This document shows, in pieces, positions 1 through 8,657 of a DNA stretch of 64,000 bases. The stretch spans positions 279,271-343,270 of the forward strand of contig NZ_JAODIY010000013.1 in assembly GCF_026586665.1 (NCBI RefSeq). The letters are read 5' to 3'. Source of the stretch: Halovenus rubra (GTDB taxonomy: Archaea; Halobacteriota; Halobacteria; Halobacteriales; Haloarculaceae). The first letter of the stretch is position 1, and the number at the start of each line of letters is the position of its first letter. Position numbers and translations under genes: made by a program. Below the pieces are notes generated by a model. It saw only the letters and a list, made by a program, of their open reading frames with translations. It was not told the DNA's origin and ran no database searches.

Positions 1-186
1 TTCTTTGCAATAGCCGATTGATTACAGGTGTGGAACGTTTCCTGAAATGTAGCGAACCACAGGACAGAACCGCCACGCGTCAGAATCGTTCGGTTCCCGA
101 ACGAAAGCACAAACATTGCAGGAGCGACGCCATAAAATAGGATTAGAGGCCCTCTAAGGGAGTATTTGGAGGGGAAAATGTAGCAT

Positions 187-260
187 GGGCGCTGCAGGAT
201 TTGAACCCGCGGCATCTTGGTCCGAAGCCAAGTGCTCTGTCCAAGCTGAGCTAAGCGCCC
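187..260 (-). tRNA. tRNA-Arg (anticodon TCG)
   Basis: On the minus strand the sequence folds as a complete cloverleaf: 7-bp acceptor stem GGGCGCT/AGCGCCC, D stem GCTC/GAGC, anticodon stem CTTGG/CCAAG with loop CTTCGGA, and a T arm with TTCAAAT loop. Positions 34-36 read TCG, which decodes CGA arginine codons. No intron is seen and no CCA is encoded. It stands alone here. Confidence 0.95.
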
Positions 261-414
261 GCATTAGATCTATCCACGGGTCACACTATTAAACCCCGCG
301 ATTCGATGTAATCAGCCAGACAAAAAACCATATATATCCTCCGCGGTACTAATGGTACAAGGTTGCCGGAAGCGTCGGGTACGTAACCGGATACCCGGGA
401 TAGGAATCAACGCA

Positions 415-1032
415 ATGTACGAACTTGGTTCAGACTTCGAGAGTGCGACCGTCGAGCCTGGCACAAATCTGCTCGTTTCGGGGCCAGCTATCAATGGGAA
501 GCGCCGGCTGGCGTTTGAGTCACTCGCCCAAGGCGCGAACAACGGCGAAGGCTCGGTCATTATCACGACACGTGATAGTTCCAATCGTGTTACCACCGAT
601 TATCACTCACTTGTTGACGAGCCTAGTGACGCTCACATTGGTATCGTGGACTGCGTTACACAGCACCAAGGCCGTTCCGTCTCCGATACCAGTATCGTGA
701 AGCATGCTTCCTCACCCACAGACATGACCGGTATCGGAATCAAGTTTTCTGAGTTCCTCGAAGAATTCTACAGTGACCGTGGTATCACGAAAAACCGGAT
801 CGTGATGGATTCTCTGTCGACCCTGTTGATGTACTCTGATGTACAGACCGTCTTCCGGTTCATGCACGTTCTGACCAGTCGCATCGAGGATGCTGACGCT
901 ATTGGGCTTGTGATTATCGATTCGACGGCACACGACGCCGAGGATATAAACACGCTGAAACAATTGTTCGATGGCATTGTTGATGTCGATGAGGCTGGCG
1001 ACGTGACACTACAGTTATCAAGAACCGCCTGA
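415..1032 (+). CDS. KaiC/RecA-like ATPase-fold protein (haloarchaeal, degenerate P-loop)
   Basis: A 205-residue soluble protein of the RecA/KaiC-like family common in haloarchaea (DUF7504-type; name from memory). Residues 16-30 form the Walker A region with GPAINGKR, where the usual Ser/Thr after Lys is Arg. A Walker B-like strand NRIVMDSLSTLL lies near residue 140. The ATG at 415 is preferred because homologues, as I recall them, start with MY-LG; an in-frame ATG at 352 would add 21 basic residues. A TATA-like tatatat lies at about 331. Its role is unknown; such proteins are thought to be signalling or regulatory. Loss of the P-loop hydroxyl suggests weak or no ATP hydrolysis. Confidence 0.75.
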   Translation: MYELGSDFESATVEPGTNLLVSGPAINGKRRLAFESLAQGANNGEGSVIITTRDSSNRVTTDYHSLVDEPSDAHIGIVDCVTQHQGRSVSDTSIVKHASSPTDMTGIGIKFSEFLEEFYSDRGITKNRIVMDSLSTLLMYSDVQTVFRFMHVLTSRIEDADAIGLVIIDSTAHDAEDINTLKQLFDGIVDVDEAGDVTLQLSRTA

Positions 1033-1109
1033 TAGCGATGTAAAGCGTCAGCAGTCACCCCATCACAAAGACAGACACTGCTTTGTACAGTCGGCCACCT
1101 ACTAGACGT

Positions 1110-1529
1110 ATGCGTGTTGAGACAGCGTCCGACATTCGGACTTTACTGGAAGTTGAGACAATCGCCGTTGTCGGCTGTTCGTCGACGCCGGGGAAAGAGG
1201 CACACGAGATTCCAAAGCATATGTTAGAAAAGGGGTACACAATTATCCCGGTCAATCCGTTTGCGGACAGGATTCTCGGCCGGGAGGCCGCCGACAGTCT
1301 CGGCGAGGTAGCTGAGGAAATTGAGATGGTGAACGTGTTCCGGCCCAGCGAGGAAGTGCCCGAAATCGTCGACGATGTCCTGAATCGGCACACCACCCGT
1401 GGTGATATCGAATCGCTTTGGCTCCAACTTGGAATCCGTGACGATGACGCGACTGAGCGGGCAGTCACGGCTGGTATCGATGTGGTGCAGGACCGGTGTC
1501 TTAAAGTCGAACAGCAACGTCTTTTATAA
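1110..1529 (+). CDS. CoA-binding domain protein (YccU-like)
   Basis: A 139-residue single-domain Rossmann protein. The N-terminal strand-loop IAVVGCSSTPGKEAHEIPKH followed by an IIPVNP strand is typical of the small CoA-binding family (succinyl-CoA synthetase alpha N-domain fold, YccU in bacteria). It has no ligase domain, so it probably binds CoA or a nucleotide as a stand-alone cytoplasmic protein. The ATG at 1110 starts 9 codons inside the longest frame and fits the family N-terminus. The peroxiredoxin gene follows on the same strand, so joint transcription is possible. Substrate and role are not known. Confidence 0.85.
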   Translation: MRVETASDIRTLLEVETIAVVGCSSTPGKEAHEIPKHMLEKGYTIIPVNPFADRILGREAADSLGEVAEEIEMVNVFRPSEEVPEIVDDVLNRHTTRGDIESLWLQLGIRDDDATERAVTAGIDVVQDRCLKVEQQRLL

Positions 1530-1616
1530 ATGACTTCGGGGTCAAGCCCCGTGACATCCGTCCCGTCTGTGAAACTGACCCGACACCACTATGCGAGCGG
1601 TGGTCGTGCTCTTTGT

Positions 1617-2153
1617 ATGGTCACAGTCGGAGAGAAGGCACCGGATTTCGTCGCACCAGCGCTAATCGACGGTGAGGGAACAGCAGTCGAACTGTTCAAA
1701 CAAATTCGAACTCACGAAGCGACCGTTTTGTACTTTTATCCAGCGGATTTCGTTCCAGAGTGTACGGCGGAACTCCTCGCTGTTCAACAGGCTGGGTGGG
1801 CAGACGAGGATGAGATAGCGGTCATCGCTCTGTCAGGAGATAGTTTATTTAGCCATGCCGCCTACGCTGCGGAGTTCGAGCTAACATTCACGCTTGTCTC
1901 AGACTTTCACGCGAGCGTCGCAGAAAGCTACGACCTCCGTATGGAGAAATGGGAGGGGCATATCCAGATCCCGCTCCGAGCGAGCGTGGTTATCGGGAGC
2001 GACTGGGAGGTGCGCGCAGTCGAACCGGCCAAGGAGCCACTGGCACGGACGACACCCGCACCAATCGAGCGCGCAGGTGAGGTGCTCCGCTCAGAAGGGC
2101 TGGATGTAACTCAGCCGACGGTCGACTACGCAGACTGCCCGGATGTTCCGTGA
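1617..2153 (+). CDS. Peroxiredoxin (AhpC/TSA, Bcp-like)
   Basis: A 178-residue thiol peroxidase that would reduce hydrogen peroxide or organic hydroperoxides in the cytoplasm. The core YFYPADFVPECTAEL holds the peroxidatic Cys49 in the family's PxxxT/E-C context. A second Cys, residue 174, lies five residues from the C-terminus and could serve as resolving Cys, though that is inference. ATG 1617 is chosen because MVTVGEKAPDF is the classical start; the frame extends upstream to 1530, directly after the previous stop, but those 29 residues are low-complexity. Electron donor unknown. Confidence 0.85.
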   Translation: MVTVGEKAPDFVAPALIDGEGTAVELFKQIRTHEATVLYFYPADFVPECTAELLAVQQAGWADEDEIAVIALSGDSLFSHAAYAAEFELTFTLVSDFHASVAESYDLRMEKWEGHIQIPLRASVVIGSDWEVRAVEPAKEPLARTTPAPIERAGEVLRSEGLDVTQPTVDYADCPDVP

Positions 2154-2192
2154 ACCACCTGCTTTTTGCTCGTGGTCATAGTATCGGGGGAC

Positions 2193-2861
2193 ATGGACTT
2201 CTCGGAGTTCGTGCTTATGGCGAGTACGACCCGCCTCAACGAGATAGAGCGTGCAAAACAGTACGCCGATGCAGTAGAGTTTCGTCTCGACCTCGCCGAC
2301 GCCGGCGTCGACGCACTCGATGTCTCTCTCCCATTGCCAGTTCTGGTCACGAACCGAGTCAAAGGCGAGGGTGGAGAAGCCGCGCCAACGACGGATCGGC
2401 TCGATAGATTGTGTCGTGCGGTCAAACAACCGACTGTCAAGGCGGTGGACATCGAACTCTCGACGCTCACCGACGGGGATGGCGAGCGGGTCGTCGACCA
2501 GGCGCGAGAACATGATGTCACAGTCGTTGTCTCGACACATGATTTCGAAGAGACACCGAACCGAGACCGTCTGCTCTCGTTGCTCACACAGGCCGACGAG
2601 CTAGGTGACGTGGCGAAACTCGCTGTCACAGCCAAAAACAGGCGTGACGCTCTCACTCTCCTTTCCGTGACAGAAGAAACAACACGGAACGGACGGACCG
2701 TCGCGACGATGGCAATGGGAGAGGCAGGGCGACACTCGCGGGTCGTCGCCCCACTATACGGTTCACGGATTGGGTATGCACCACTGAGCGGTGAACATGC
2801 CACTGCACCAGGGCAGTACGACCTCGAAACATTCCGGCAGCTGTATGAATCGCTTCGGTAG
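2193..2861 (+). CDS. aroD: 3-dehydroquinate dehydratase, type I
   Basis: A 222-residue class I enzyme converting 3-dehydroquinate to 3-dehydroshikimate in the shikimate pathway. Visible signatures: EFRLDL near residue 30 (substrate-binding Glu/Arg), the general-base His in VVVSTHDFEETP, the Schiff-base Lys in KLAVTAKN, and the C-terminal GSRIGYAPL loop. The ATG at 2193 gives the usual short N-terminus MDFSEFVLMA. The next gene but one, on the opposite strand, is DHQ synthase II, which makes this enzyme's substrate, so consecutive pathway steps are grouped here. Confidence 0.93.
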   Translation: MDFSEFVLMASTTRLNEIERAKQYADAVEFRLDLADAGVDALDVSLPLPVLVTNRVKGEGGEAAPTTDRLDRLCRAVKQPTVKAVDIELSTLTDGDGERVVDQAREHDVTVVVSTHDFEETPNRDRLLSLLTQADELGDVAKLAVTAKNRRDALTLLSVTEETTRNGRTVATMAMGEAGRHSRVVAPLYGSRIGYAPLSGEHATAPGQYDLETFRQLYESLR

Positions 2862-2931
2862 AACGGTTGACAGATATACGACACGACGTGGGAAGGAAGA
2901 TACATATTCCTCAGACTCGAACGTTCAGATA

Positions 2932-3363
2932 GTGAGTGATTCAGCGTCAGAGCACAGTCACCCGCGAAAGCGGTCGTGGCTGGCTCTACTGTTGACGATT
3001 CTGGTTCCGGGACTCGGACACGTCTACTTGCGTCTGTGGCTCCGGTCAGCTCTCTGGTTTGCTCTGTATATTACTGCTACCTCGTTTGTCCTGCCCAGCG
3101 ATGCAGTACCCGACGGTTTCTCTGTTGATGCATTCGTCACTGCAAGCGAGGCAGTTGCGTTGCAGGAAGGGCTGCTCATACTTGGTATTTCAGCGGTCTG
3201 TCTCATCGACGTCTATATGATGACGAATTACATCAACAGGCGTGCAAGACGGGCAAGCGGTGAGGCCCAGGCGGTCTGTCCACATTGTGGAAAAGAAATC
3301 GACGAGGAACTCAATTTCTGTCACTGGTGTACAACGGAACTCGACGAGCCATCCGAGACGTGA
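2932..3363 (+). CDS. Membrane protein with C-terminal zinc ribbon
   Basis: A 143-residue protein. After a short charged N-terminus there are three or four hydrophobic helices (about residues 17-37, 41-60 and 82-103) and a cytoplasmic C-terminal double-CxxC ribbon: CPHCGKEI then CHWC. The first helix has the PGLGHVYLR motif typical of small membrane proteins with TM2-like hairpins. GTG 2932 is preferred over an ATG far upstream, since a tacata TATA-like box lies about 30 nt before it and the upstream frame overlaps aroD. Its stop abuts the stop of the convergent DHQ synthase gene. Function unknown. Confidence 0.75.
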   Translation: MSDSASEHSHPRKRSWLALLLTILVPGLGHVYLRLWLRSALWFALYITATSFVLPSDAVPDGFSVDAFVTASEAVALQEGLLILGISAVCLIDVYMMTNYINRRARRASGEAQAVCPHCGKEIDEELNFCHWCTTELDEPSET

Positions 3364-4530
3364 TTACTTTTCGATAATGCTTTCTTCGACTGCCTCGCCG
3401 AAGTGCCGTGCCGTCTCCTCGTAGTAGAGACCAACTTCGTCACCCTCCTCAATCTCTGTTATCGCGGTTCGCCCATCCGGTGTGTTTACTTTTATTGTCT
3501 CAGCGTTCTGTAGGAGTGTCTCAACACGGTCGCCGTCAGCGGTTTCGGCCTGGATACGGAACATCGGTCGTTTCTCGATTTTTGCCCGACCGATGATTGC
3601 CTCCCGGGTATTACCGCCAGTATCCGTAATCAGAACCGAGTCGCCGCTTGAAAGCTCAGAGAGATAGTTTGTTCCCCCGTCCGGCCCCCGAATGTAAGCG
3701 TGGACAGCACCAGCGTTCACACGGAATGGCCGAGAGTCGACATACGGTGAATCAGCCGTCTCGGCGTGGACAAAGAAGAGCCCACGGGACATCGAGCCGA
3801 CAAGCATCCCCTCGTCGTCGTCCATTAGCGAGCCAGTATCGATACAGACACGGTCAGCGGAGCCGGTCTCCTCGATTGCTGTGACCTCAGCCCACTGAAG
3901 AGAAAGCTGTTCGCGGTCAACTTTATCAGCAATCTCGACCGTTTGCCGAATCTCGCTTGGGTCGTCAGTATCCAGCAAGACAGCGTCAGCTCCGTTCTCA
4001 AGCGTTTCAAACGCAGTCTGTGCCTCCTGTGCTGTTGTCACTCCAGCAATGAGTGTGGTCTCCTCGCCGATGCGTGCAATCAGGTTTTCGAGTGGGATAA
4101 TCTGCCAGTCTTCGCCGACAACAAGTGTGTACTCGCCATCGCGAGCAACCTCCTCGGCGAATGCTTCGTACTCTTCGTCGAAGATTCGGACGTAGCCTCC
4201 GGTGGCAGCGTTATCATCCCGACGAAGCGCAGATAGGTCGGCCGACCCAGAGAGGTCTGGCGGGAGGTCAACAGTACCGTCGCCTTCAGTGTGCTTGCCG
4301 ACGAGAATTGCGTCGGCATCGGACTGTTCAGGTTCAGCTTCCATCACGTGAACGTCGTCCCCAGCAAAGGCTGCAATGTTGACCGAACCCAGTGATCGGA
4401 CGCGGTCAACATCAGCTTCGTCGACAATAACCCAGTCGATGCCAGCTTCGAGCCCGGCAGTGATACGTCGTTTTCGTTGTTCCCAGTCACCAACCGTGTC
4501 GTCTGCTTTCAGCCAGACGGATCGTGTCAT
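3364..4530 (-). CDS. 3-dehydroquinate synthase II
   Basis: A 388-residue archaeal-type enzyme of the alternative shikimate entry. It converts 2-amino-3,7-dideoxy-D-threo-hept-6-ulosonic acid to 3-dehydroquinate with NAD and is unrelated to bacterial AroB. Full-length similarity is seen: N-terminal VWLKADD, the central LQWAEVTAIEETG and GMLVGSMSRGLFFVHAE segments, and the RPFRVNAGAVHAY core. Tail-to-tail with the zinc-ribbon membrane gene; aroD is just beyond. The partner ADH synthase is not in the window. Confidence 0.93.
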   Translation of the reverse strand: MTRSVWLKADDTVGDWEQRKRRITAGLEAGIDWVIVDEADVDRVRSLGSVNIAAFAGDDVHVMEAEPEQSDADAILVGKHTEGDGTVDLPPDLSGSADLSALRRDDNAATGGYVRIFDEEYEAFAEEVARDGEYTLVVGEDWQIIPLENLIARIGEETTLIAGVTTAQEAQTAFETLENGADAVLLDTDDPSEIRQTVEIADKVDREQLSLQWAEVTAIEETGSADRVCIDTGSLMDDDEGMLVGSMSRGLFFVHAETADSPYVDSRPFRVNAGAVHAYIRGPDGGTNYLSELSSGDSVLITDTGGNTREAIIGRAKIEKRPMFRIQAETADGDRVETLLQNAETIKVNTPDGRTAITEIEEGDEVGLYYEETARHFGEAVEESIIEK

Positions 4531-4618
4531 GTGCGTAGGCTTGTAGGCGGGGGGCTTGAACGTGGCGGAAAACCAACTCTCGATGTGAGTCCTGATTTAC
4601 TGTCGCGACTAGACCAGG

Positions 4619-4765
4619 CTACTGCTGTTCGAGGGCTTCCTGGACAACTGCGCCGGGTGTTTCGTACCCTTCCAGAACAGCCAACTGGTCGATATCTACC
4701 AACAACTCGCGGGGGAGCTCTACCTCAACCGCAACGAGTTCCTCTTCGGTCTCGTCTGGGACCAT
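4619..4765 (-). CDS. Small ribbon-helix-helix-like protein (48 aa)
   Basis: The frame continues upstream to 5047, but only the last 48 codons look coding: an acidic start MVPDETEEEL, a beta strand VAVEVELPREL, then helix-turn-helix LLVDIDQLAVLEGYETPGAVV and a final helix. This strand-helix-helix pattern with PREL and a GYETPGAVVQEAL helix matches the CopG/RHH fold of small DNA-binding or antitoxin-like proteins. ATG 4765 gives a compact protein; upstream residues are Cys/His-rich noise. No toxin gene is adjacent, so I do not call it an antitoxin. Confidence 0.6.
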   Translation of the reverse strand: MVPDETEEELVAVEVELPRELLVDIDQLAVLEGYETPGAVVQEALEQQ

Positions 4766-4887
4766 GTCGGCAAGGTGGAGATGGATTCGTATAAGTATGC
4801 GTCGGACAGCCGGCAGACGCATGCCAAAGAGGTGCATGAAACACGGATACCGTACAGGTTTAACACGGCAGAAGTCGTAGTTACTGT

Positions 4888-5229
4888 ATGTTGCTCGTGC
4901 GTGGCAAAGCAAGTGGGACAGAGCTGACCGGGACAATCTACGAGAAAGGAGAGGAGCCACCACAGTATAGCGGCAGTCCCGACGATGATGCTCCGTATGT
5001 TTGGGTCTGTGACGAGTTCTACGAAGTTGACAGCGGTGGGAGTACACAAGTCATCGGCGACCGAGAAATCCAGATTGCCTTCGAGACACCAATGCCACGA
5101 GGGTTCAAATCACGCAACCAAGCACTCGAACGCGCCAAAGAGCACGTCAGAACGCAGTTTGCCCGGCTCGGTGTCGATCCAGAGGCAGTCGTTATCACCG
5201 TTCTTGATGCTGAGGAAGTAGACGACTAA
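4888..5229 (+). CDS. Conserved haloarchaeal protein (DUF7113-like)
   Basis: A 113-residue acidic soluble protein. It starts MLLVRGKASGTELTGTIYEKG and contains the well-formed segment PYVWVCDEFYEVDSGG and an amphipathic C-terminal helix. I recognise it as a widespread haloarchaeal family of unknown function, DUF7113 if memory is right. No catalytic motif, metal site or membrane segment is visible. It is divergent from the RHH-like gene to its left, with an AT-poor 120-nt gap between them. Confidence 0.7.
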   Translation: MLLVRGKASGTELTGTIYEKGEEPPQYSGSPDDDAPYVWVCDEFYEVDSGGSTQVIGDREIQIAFETPMPRGFKSRNQALERAKEHVRTQFARLGVDPEAVVITVLDAEEVDD

Positions 5230-5265
5230 GCTCCAACGTGGATGGAAAAAGCCCAGTGAGACAGT

Positions 5266-5931
5266 TCATGCGTCGAGAAACGCAGTGACAAGTTTTCTTT
5301 CAGCAGCGTTGAGCCGTTGTGATGTTGCAGACGCTGAGATGCCAAGTTGCTCCGCAACAGCACTCAGGTCAGCACGGCGCGGCGTCTCGTAGTAGCCAAG
5401 TTCCCAAGCACACTCCATCGCGTCCCGCTGTTTGTCAGTAACTGTGCTGACATCAATTTCAGCCGTCGAGGAGCCGTCACTTCCCTCGACGAGCCAGTCG
5501 ACAGAGACGGTCGACCCAGTAGCACGGAGGTCACTGATAACATCCCGGAGGACATCACGGCGGGCCAGAGACAGGACAACAACAATTGCGCCAGAGCGGA
5601 CTGTTTTGATTTGTGGGATACAGTCGTGTTGTTCGAAAACCGGGCAGATACAATGATTTGATACGGCAGACCTGAGATACAGACGGTCGCGGCCAGTCTC
5701 CGGGTCGAACGATAGCTCTGTGTGACATTCGACACAGCGACTCCCGGTTTCAGCACTCTCATCTGGCTGTCCCGATTTGAGACGGTGGGTCAGATCAGTT
5801 GCCTCACTACCGGTGTCAACAACGGCACAGCTCGACTCTGGATGGGGCTCGATTACGAGTTGGGCACGCAGTACCGGTCCGGAGAGCCCGCTCTCAGCAG
5901 GTTCTTCTGGGTTCGGGTTTGAATGTACCAT
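5266..5931 (-). CDS. Bat-type HTH_10 transcriptional regulator
   Basis: A 221-residue regulator. The C-terminal 60 residues carry the HTH_10 (bacterio-opsin activator) domain: LTDKQRDAMECAWELGYYETPRRAD followed by the recognition region AVAEQLGISASATSQRLN (each part read separately here). The N-terminal half has a Cys-containing sensor-like segment (CVECHTEL, then CICPVF and HDCIPQ) that could bind a metal or respond to redox, an inference. No PAS or GAF domain. A decayed relative of the same broad family lies at 35.7-36.4 kb. Targets unknown. Confidence 0.82.
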   Translation of the reverse strand: MVHSNPNPEEPAESGLSGPVLRAQLVIEPHPESSCAVVDTGSEATDLTHRLKSGQPDESAETGSRCVECHTELSFDPETGRDRLYLRSAVSNHCICPVFEQHDCIPQIKTVRSGAIVVVLSLARRDVLRDVISDLRATGSTVSVDWLVEGSDGSSTAEIDVSTVTDKQRDAMECAWELGYYETPRRADLSAVAEQLGISASATSQRLNAAERKLVTAFLDA

Positions 5932-6163
5932 CTCATATAACTGTTCAAGTACGTATCAGATAAAGCCAGAGGCCAACTCCAACGGTTCGGGAACCGATGG
6001 TTTTGCCCTCAGCGACCGTTTGGCTAGGACTCAGGCGACAGCAGACAAAATAGTGCGACCGGTCGGCTCGTTGTACATAGAGAGTCTGAGAGTCGTATGG
6101 AAATCGAAGCTGTCCGTGACAACGAAACGAGTTGCGTCTCGAATTACCAGATTCTACAGCGGT

Positions 6164-6787
6164 TTACCACTGAGGAAGAACGCTCGCTCGCTGAGTTGTC
6201 GGGTCAAGGTAGACGACGATTTCGCCTTGGTCAGTCTCTCCATGGCCGACCCAGACACTCAGTTGTCGCTGGACGCTAATATTCGATGGGGCGTATCCTG
6301 CCTCCTCGATAGCCTCCTCGATGAGTCGCGTAGCGTGGTCGTTTTCTTCGACAGTGACATCAGGCTCGGGCAAACGGACGGTAAGTACCGGACACGTCGA
6401 GTGACGAACCAGCCGCTCAGTCACGCTGCCAATCAGCTGTCTCGTCACACCAGAGCGTCCATGCGTCCCTGCGACGATGACATCTGCACCAATTTCGGTT
6501 GCATAGTCAAGAATTGTCTCCGCCGGGCTTCCGTCTTCAATGGCAGTTTCACAGTCGACGCTGTGGCTGTTGGCCATCTCTTTGACCGCCTCGACAGCCT
6601 TTTTTCCCTGAGTGTCCAGCGAGTCACGGGCGATTCCGGCGTCTGCAAGCGGACCGGTAAGTTTCGTGTCGACAACGTGTATCGTATGTACTGCCGCGTC
6701 GTGCTTTGTTGCAAGCTCAATTGCATGCATGGCGACGTGAGCGGTGCCTGTGCTTCCGTCAGTTGGGACGAGGATTCGGTCGTACAT
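6164..6787 (-). CDS. Universal stress protein (UspA family) with C-terminal extension
   Basis: A 207-residue protein. Residues 1-143 form a standard Usp domain: MYDRILVPTDGS start, the nucleotide-binding GTHGRSGVTRQLIGSVTERL motif (G-2x-G-9x-G(S/T) type, so probably ATP-binding) and the final CPVLTVR strand. About 60 extra residues follow, with an acidic helix and a beta-rich GEIVVYLDP tail that a normal Usp (about 140-150 aa) lacks. It is divergent from the chemotaxis transducer to its right. Confidence 0.88.
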   Translation of the reverse strand: MYDRILVPTDGSTGTAHVAMHAIELATKHDAAVHTIHVVDTKLTGPLADAGIARDSLDTQGKKAVEAVKEMANSHSVDCETAIEDGSPAETILDYATEIGADVIVAGTHGRSGVTRQLIGSVTERLVRHSTCPVLTVRLPEPDVTVEENDHATRLIEEAIEEAGYAPSNISVQRQLSVWVGHGETDQGEIVVYLDPTTQRASVLPQW

Positions 6788-6910
6788 AGATAAGTATTCA
6801 CAGAGACGTTACAAAAATGAGTTCGCCACTTACCAGCTAGTGGGAACAAGAGACTCGATACTGCCGCCCGCAGTACCAGAAGTTCCCGTCTTCTGAGAAT
6901 GGGGCAGATG

Positions 6911-6918
6911 TTATATAC
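6911..6918 (+). promoter_or_regulatory. TATA box of the transducer gene
   Basis: The sequence ttatatac lies about 30 nt before ATG 6945, as expected for a leaderless haloarchaeal transcript. Confidence 0.6.
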
Positions 6919-6944
6919 CCACATTTATCATAAATGAGAATATA

Positions 6945-8657
6945 ATGAAGTCATCAATTCCTCACGCTGCCGAGACACGGTCAAATCAGTCACTCAAGCA
7001 GCGGTACGAAGAAGTTCTCTGGTGGACAATGGACCAACTTGGCGTGCTTGAGTCGGTACAGCGAAAAGTCGTCACAGCAGTCTTCTTACAGTTTTTCTCG
7101 ACAGTTGCAATCTTTGTAATTCCGTTTGTTTTCTCGGGGACAGCCTGGTATGTCCTTTCAGGATTGTTGTTTCTCGGAGCCTTTGTTGCGATGAGTAATA
7201 CACTGCTTATCGTGCGACGAGACTTTACCGAGCCTGTTCTCGAAATTGAGAATGCTGCAGACTCAATTGCACAGGGTGACCTCGACGTGACAATTGAGTC
7301 GTCGGCACAAAAAGACGAGATCGGAAACCTGACAAACGCGTTCGTTGGGATGCAGGAGTATCTAGTCACTGTGTCTGGGCAGGCGGATGCACTCGCTCGC
7401 CAGGAGTTCGACGACCCAGCATTGGATGAAGACGTGCCCGGTGAGTTCGGCGAGTCACTGGGTGAAATGGCCGAGAGTCTGGAGGCATATACGACGGAAC
7501 TTGAAGAGATGACCGCACAGCTAGAACAACGGTCACAGCGTCTTGAGTCACTTGTTGACGCGTTTAGCGACGCGGCTGCACGCGCTCGTGATGGAGACCT
7601 GACAGCAACAATCGACAGCGCAGAACTGGACCTACAAGACGAGCAGTATATCCAACTGGTAGAGACATATAACGGCCTCCTCAACACGCTCGGCGACACA
7701 ATCGATGAAGTACAGACGTTCGCCGACGATGTTACGGCTGCAAGCAGCGATGCAACAGAGCAGATGGACGAAATCGATACCGCCAGCAGTCAGGTAACAC
7801 GCTCCATAGAGGAGATTTCGACAGGCGCAGCCAGACAGACAGAGGACCTGCAAGCAGTCGCTTCGGAAATGAACACGCTTTCAGCAACTGTCGAAGAGAT
7901 AGCCGCGTCAGCCGACGAGGCTGCCAAGACGGCCGGTCAAGCAGCTGAACGGAGCCACGAGGGGCGGGAATCAGCTAAAGAGGCAATTGAGGAACTTGAC
8001 CAACTCGAAGCAGGTATTAGCCAGACCGCGACTGCCGTCGAAGAGTTGGTCGACCAGATTGCCGAGATTGACGAGATTGTCTCGTTTATCGATGAGGTCG
8101 CCGAGCAGACCAACTTGCTTGCACTCAACGCTGGTATCGAAGCTGCCCGTGCTGGTAAGACAGGAGATGGGTTTGCTGTCGTCGCAGACGAAGTCAAAAC
8201 GCTCGCCGAGGAAACACGTGACTCTGCTGCTGAAATCCAACAACGCATTGAGGCTGTCCAGTCTGCCTCTACTGAGACTGTCAACGATGTCCAGCACATG
8301 GAACAGCAGGTTTCCGGCAGTGTCGATACAATCGAGACAACGTTGCACAACTTTGACGATATCGTCGAAGAAGTCAATACGGTCAACACGACAATTCAGG
8401 AAATCAGCAACGCGACTGACGACCAGGCCAAGACGACACAAGAGGTCGTCAAGATGGTAGATGATGTCGCCAGCGTCAGCGAAGAGACAACCAGTGAGGC
8501 AGAAAGCGTCGCCACTGCAGCAGCACAACAGACCACGACGATCTCGGATATGACCGGGAACATCCGACAACTCTCCGGACAGACAACTGACCTCCAAGCG
8601 CTGTTAAAGACGTTCACCGTGGAGTCGGAGAAGGAGGCTCAGCTGGTAACGCCGTGA
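6945..8657 (+). CDS. Methyl-accepting chemotaxis transducer without extracellular sensor
   Basis: A 570-residue Htr-type transducer. Two adjacent membrane helices (about 43-66 and 69-92) are joined by only a few residues (FSGTAW), so no extracellular ligand domain exists. HAMP follows (VRRDFTEPVLEIENAADSIAQGD), then a long coiled signalling domain with the conserved hairpin tip EQTNLLALNAGIEAARAG and flanking Glu/Gln methylation helices. It would pass signals to CheA/CheW. This topology resembles transducers that pair with sensory rhodopsins (HtrI/HtrII), but no rhodopsin gene is adjacent. Partner unknown; signal may come through an unlinked membrane protein. Confidence 0.92.
   Translation: MKSSIPHAAETRSNQSLKQRYEEVLWWTMDQLGVLESVQRKVVTAVFLQFFSTVAIFVIPFVFSGTAWYVLSGLLFLGAFVAMSNTLLIVRRDFTEPVLEIENAADSIAQGDLDVTIESSAQKDEIGNLTNAFVGMQEYLVTVSGQADALARQEFDDPALDEDVPGEFGESLGEMAESLEAYTTELEEMTAQLEQRSQRLESLVDAFSDAAARARDGDLTATIDSAELDLQDEQYIQLVETYNGLLNTLGDTIDEVQTFADDVTAASSDATEQMDEIDTASSQVTRSIEEISTGAARQTEDLQAVASEMNTLSATVEEIAASADEAAKTAGQAAERSHEGRESAKEAIEELDQLEAGISQTATAVEELVDQIAEIDEIVSFIDEVAEQTNLLALNAGIEAARAGKTGDGFAVVADEVKTLAEETRDSAAEIQQRIEAVQSASTETVNDVQHMEQQVSGSVDTIETTLHNFDDIVEEVNTVNTTIQEISNATDDQAKTTQEVVKMVDDVASVSEETTSEAESVATAAAQQTTTISDMTGNIRQLSGQTTDLQALLKTFTVESEKEAQLVTP

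Noticed and set aside
4619..5047. 142-residue version of the RHH-like gene
   Set aside because: The upstream 94 codons are Cys/His/Arg-rich noise antisense to the DUF7113-like gene; only the last 48 codons look coding.
4619..5229. Toxin-antitoxin pair from the RHH-like gene and the adjacent DUF7113-like gene
   Set aside because: The genes are divergent, and the second is a widespread haloarchaeal family with no toxin features.
5777..6793. 338-codon plus-strand open frame
   Set aside because: It runs antisense through the UspA gene and into the HTH_10 gene; no coherent domain.
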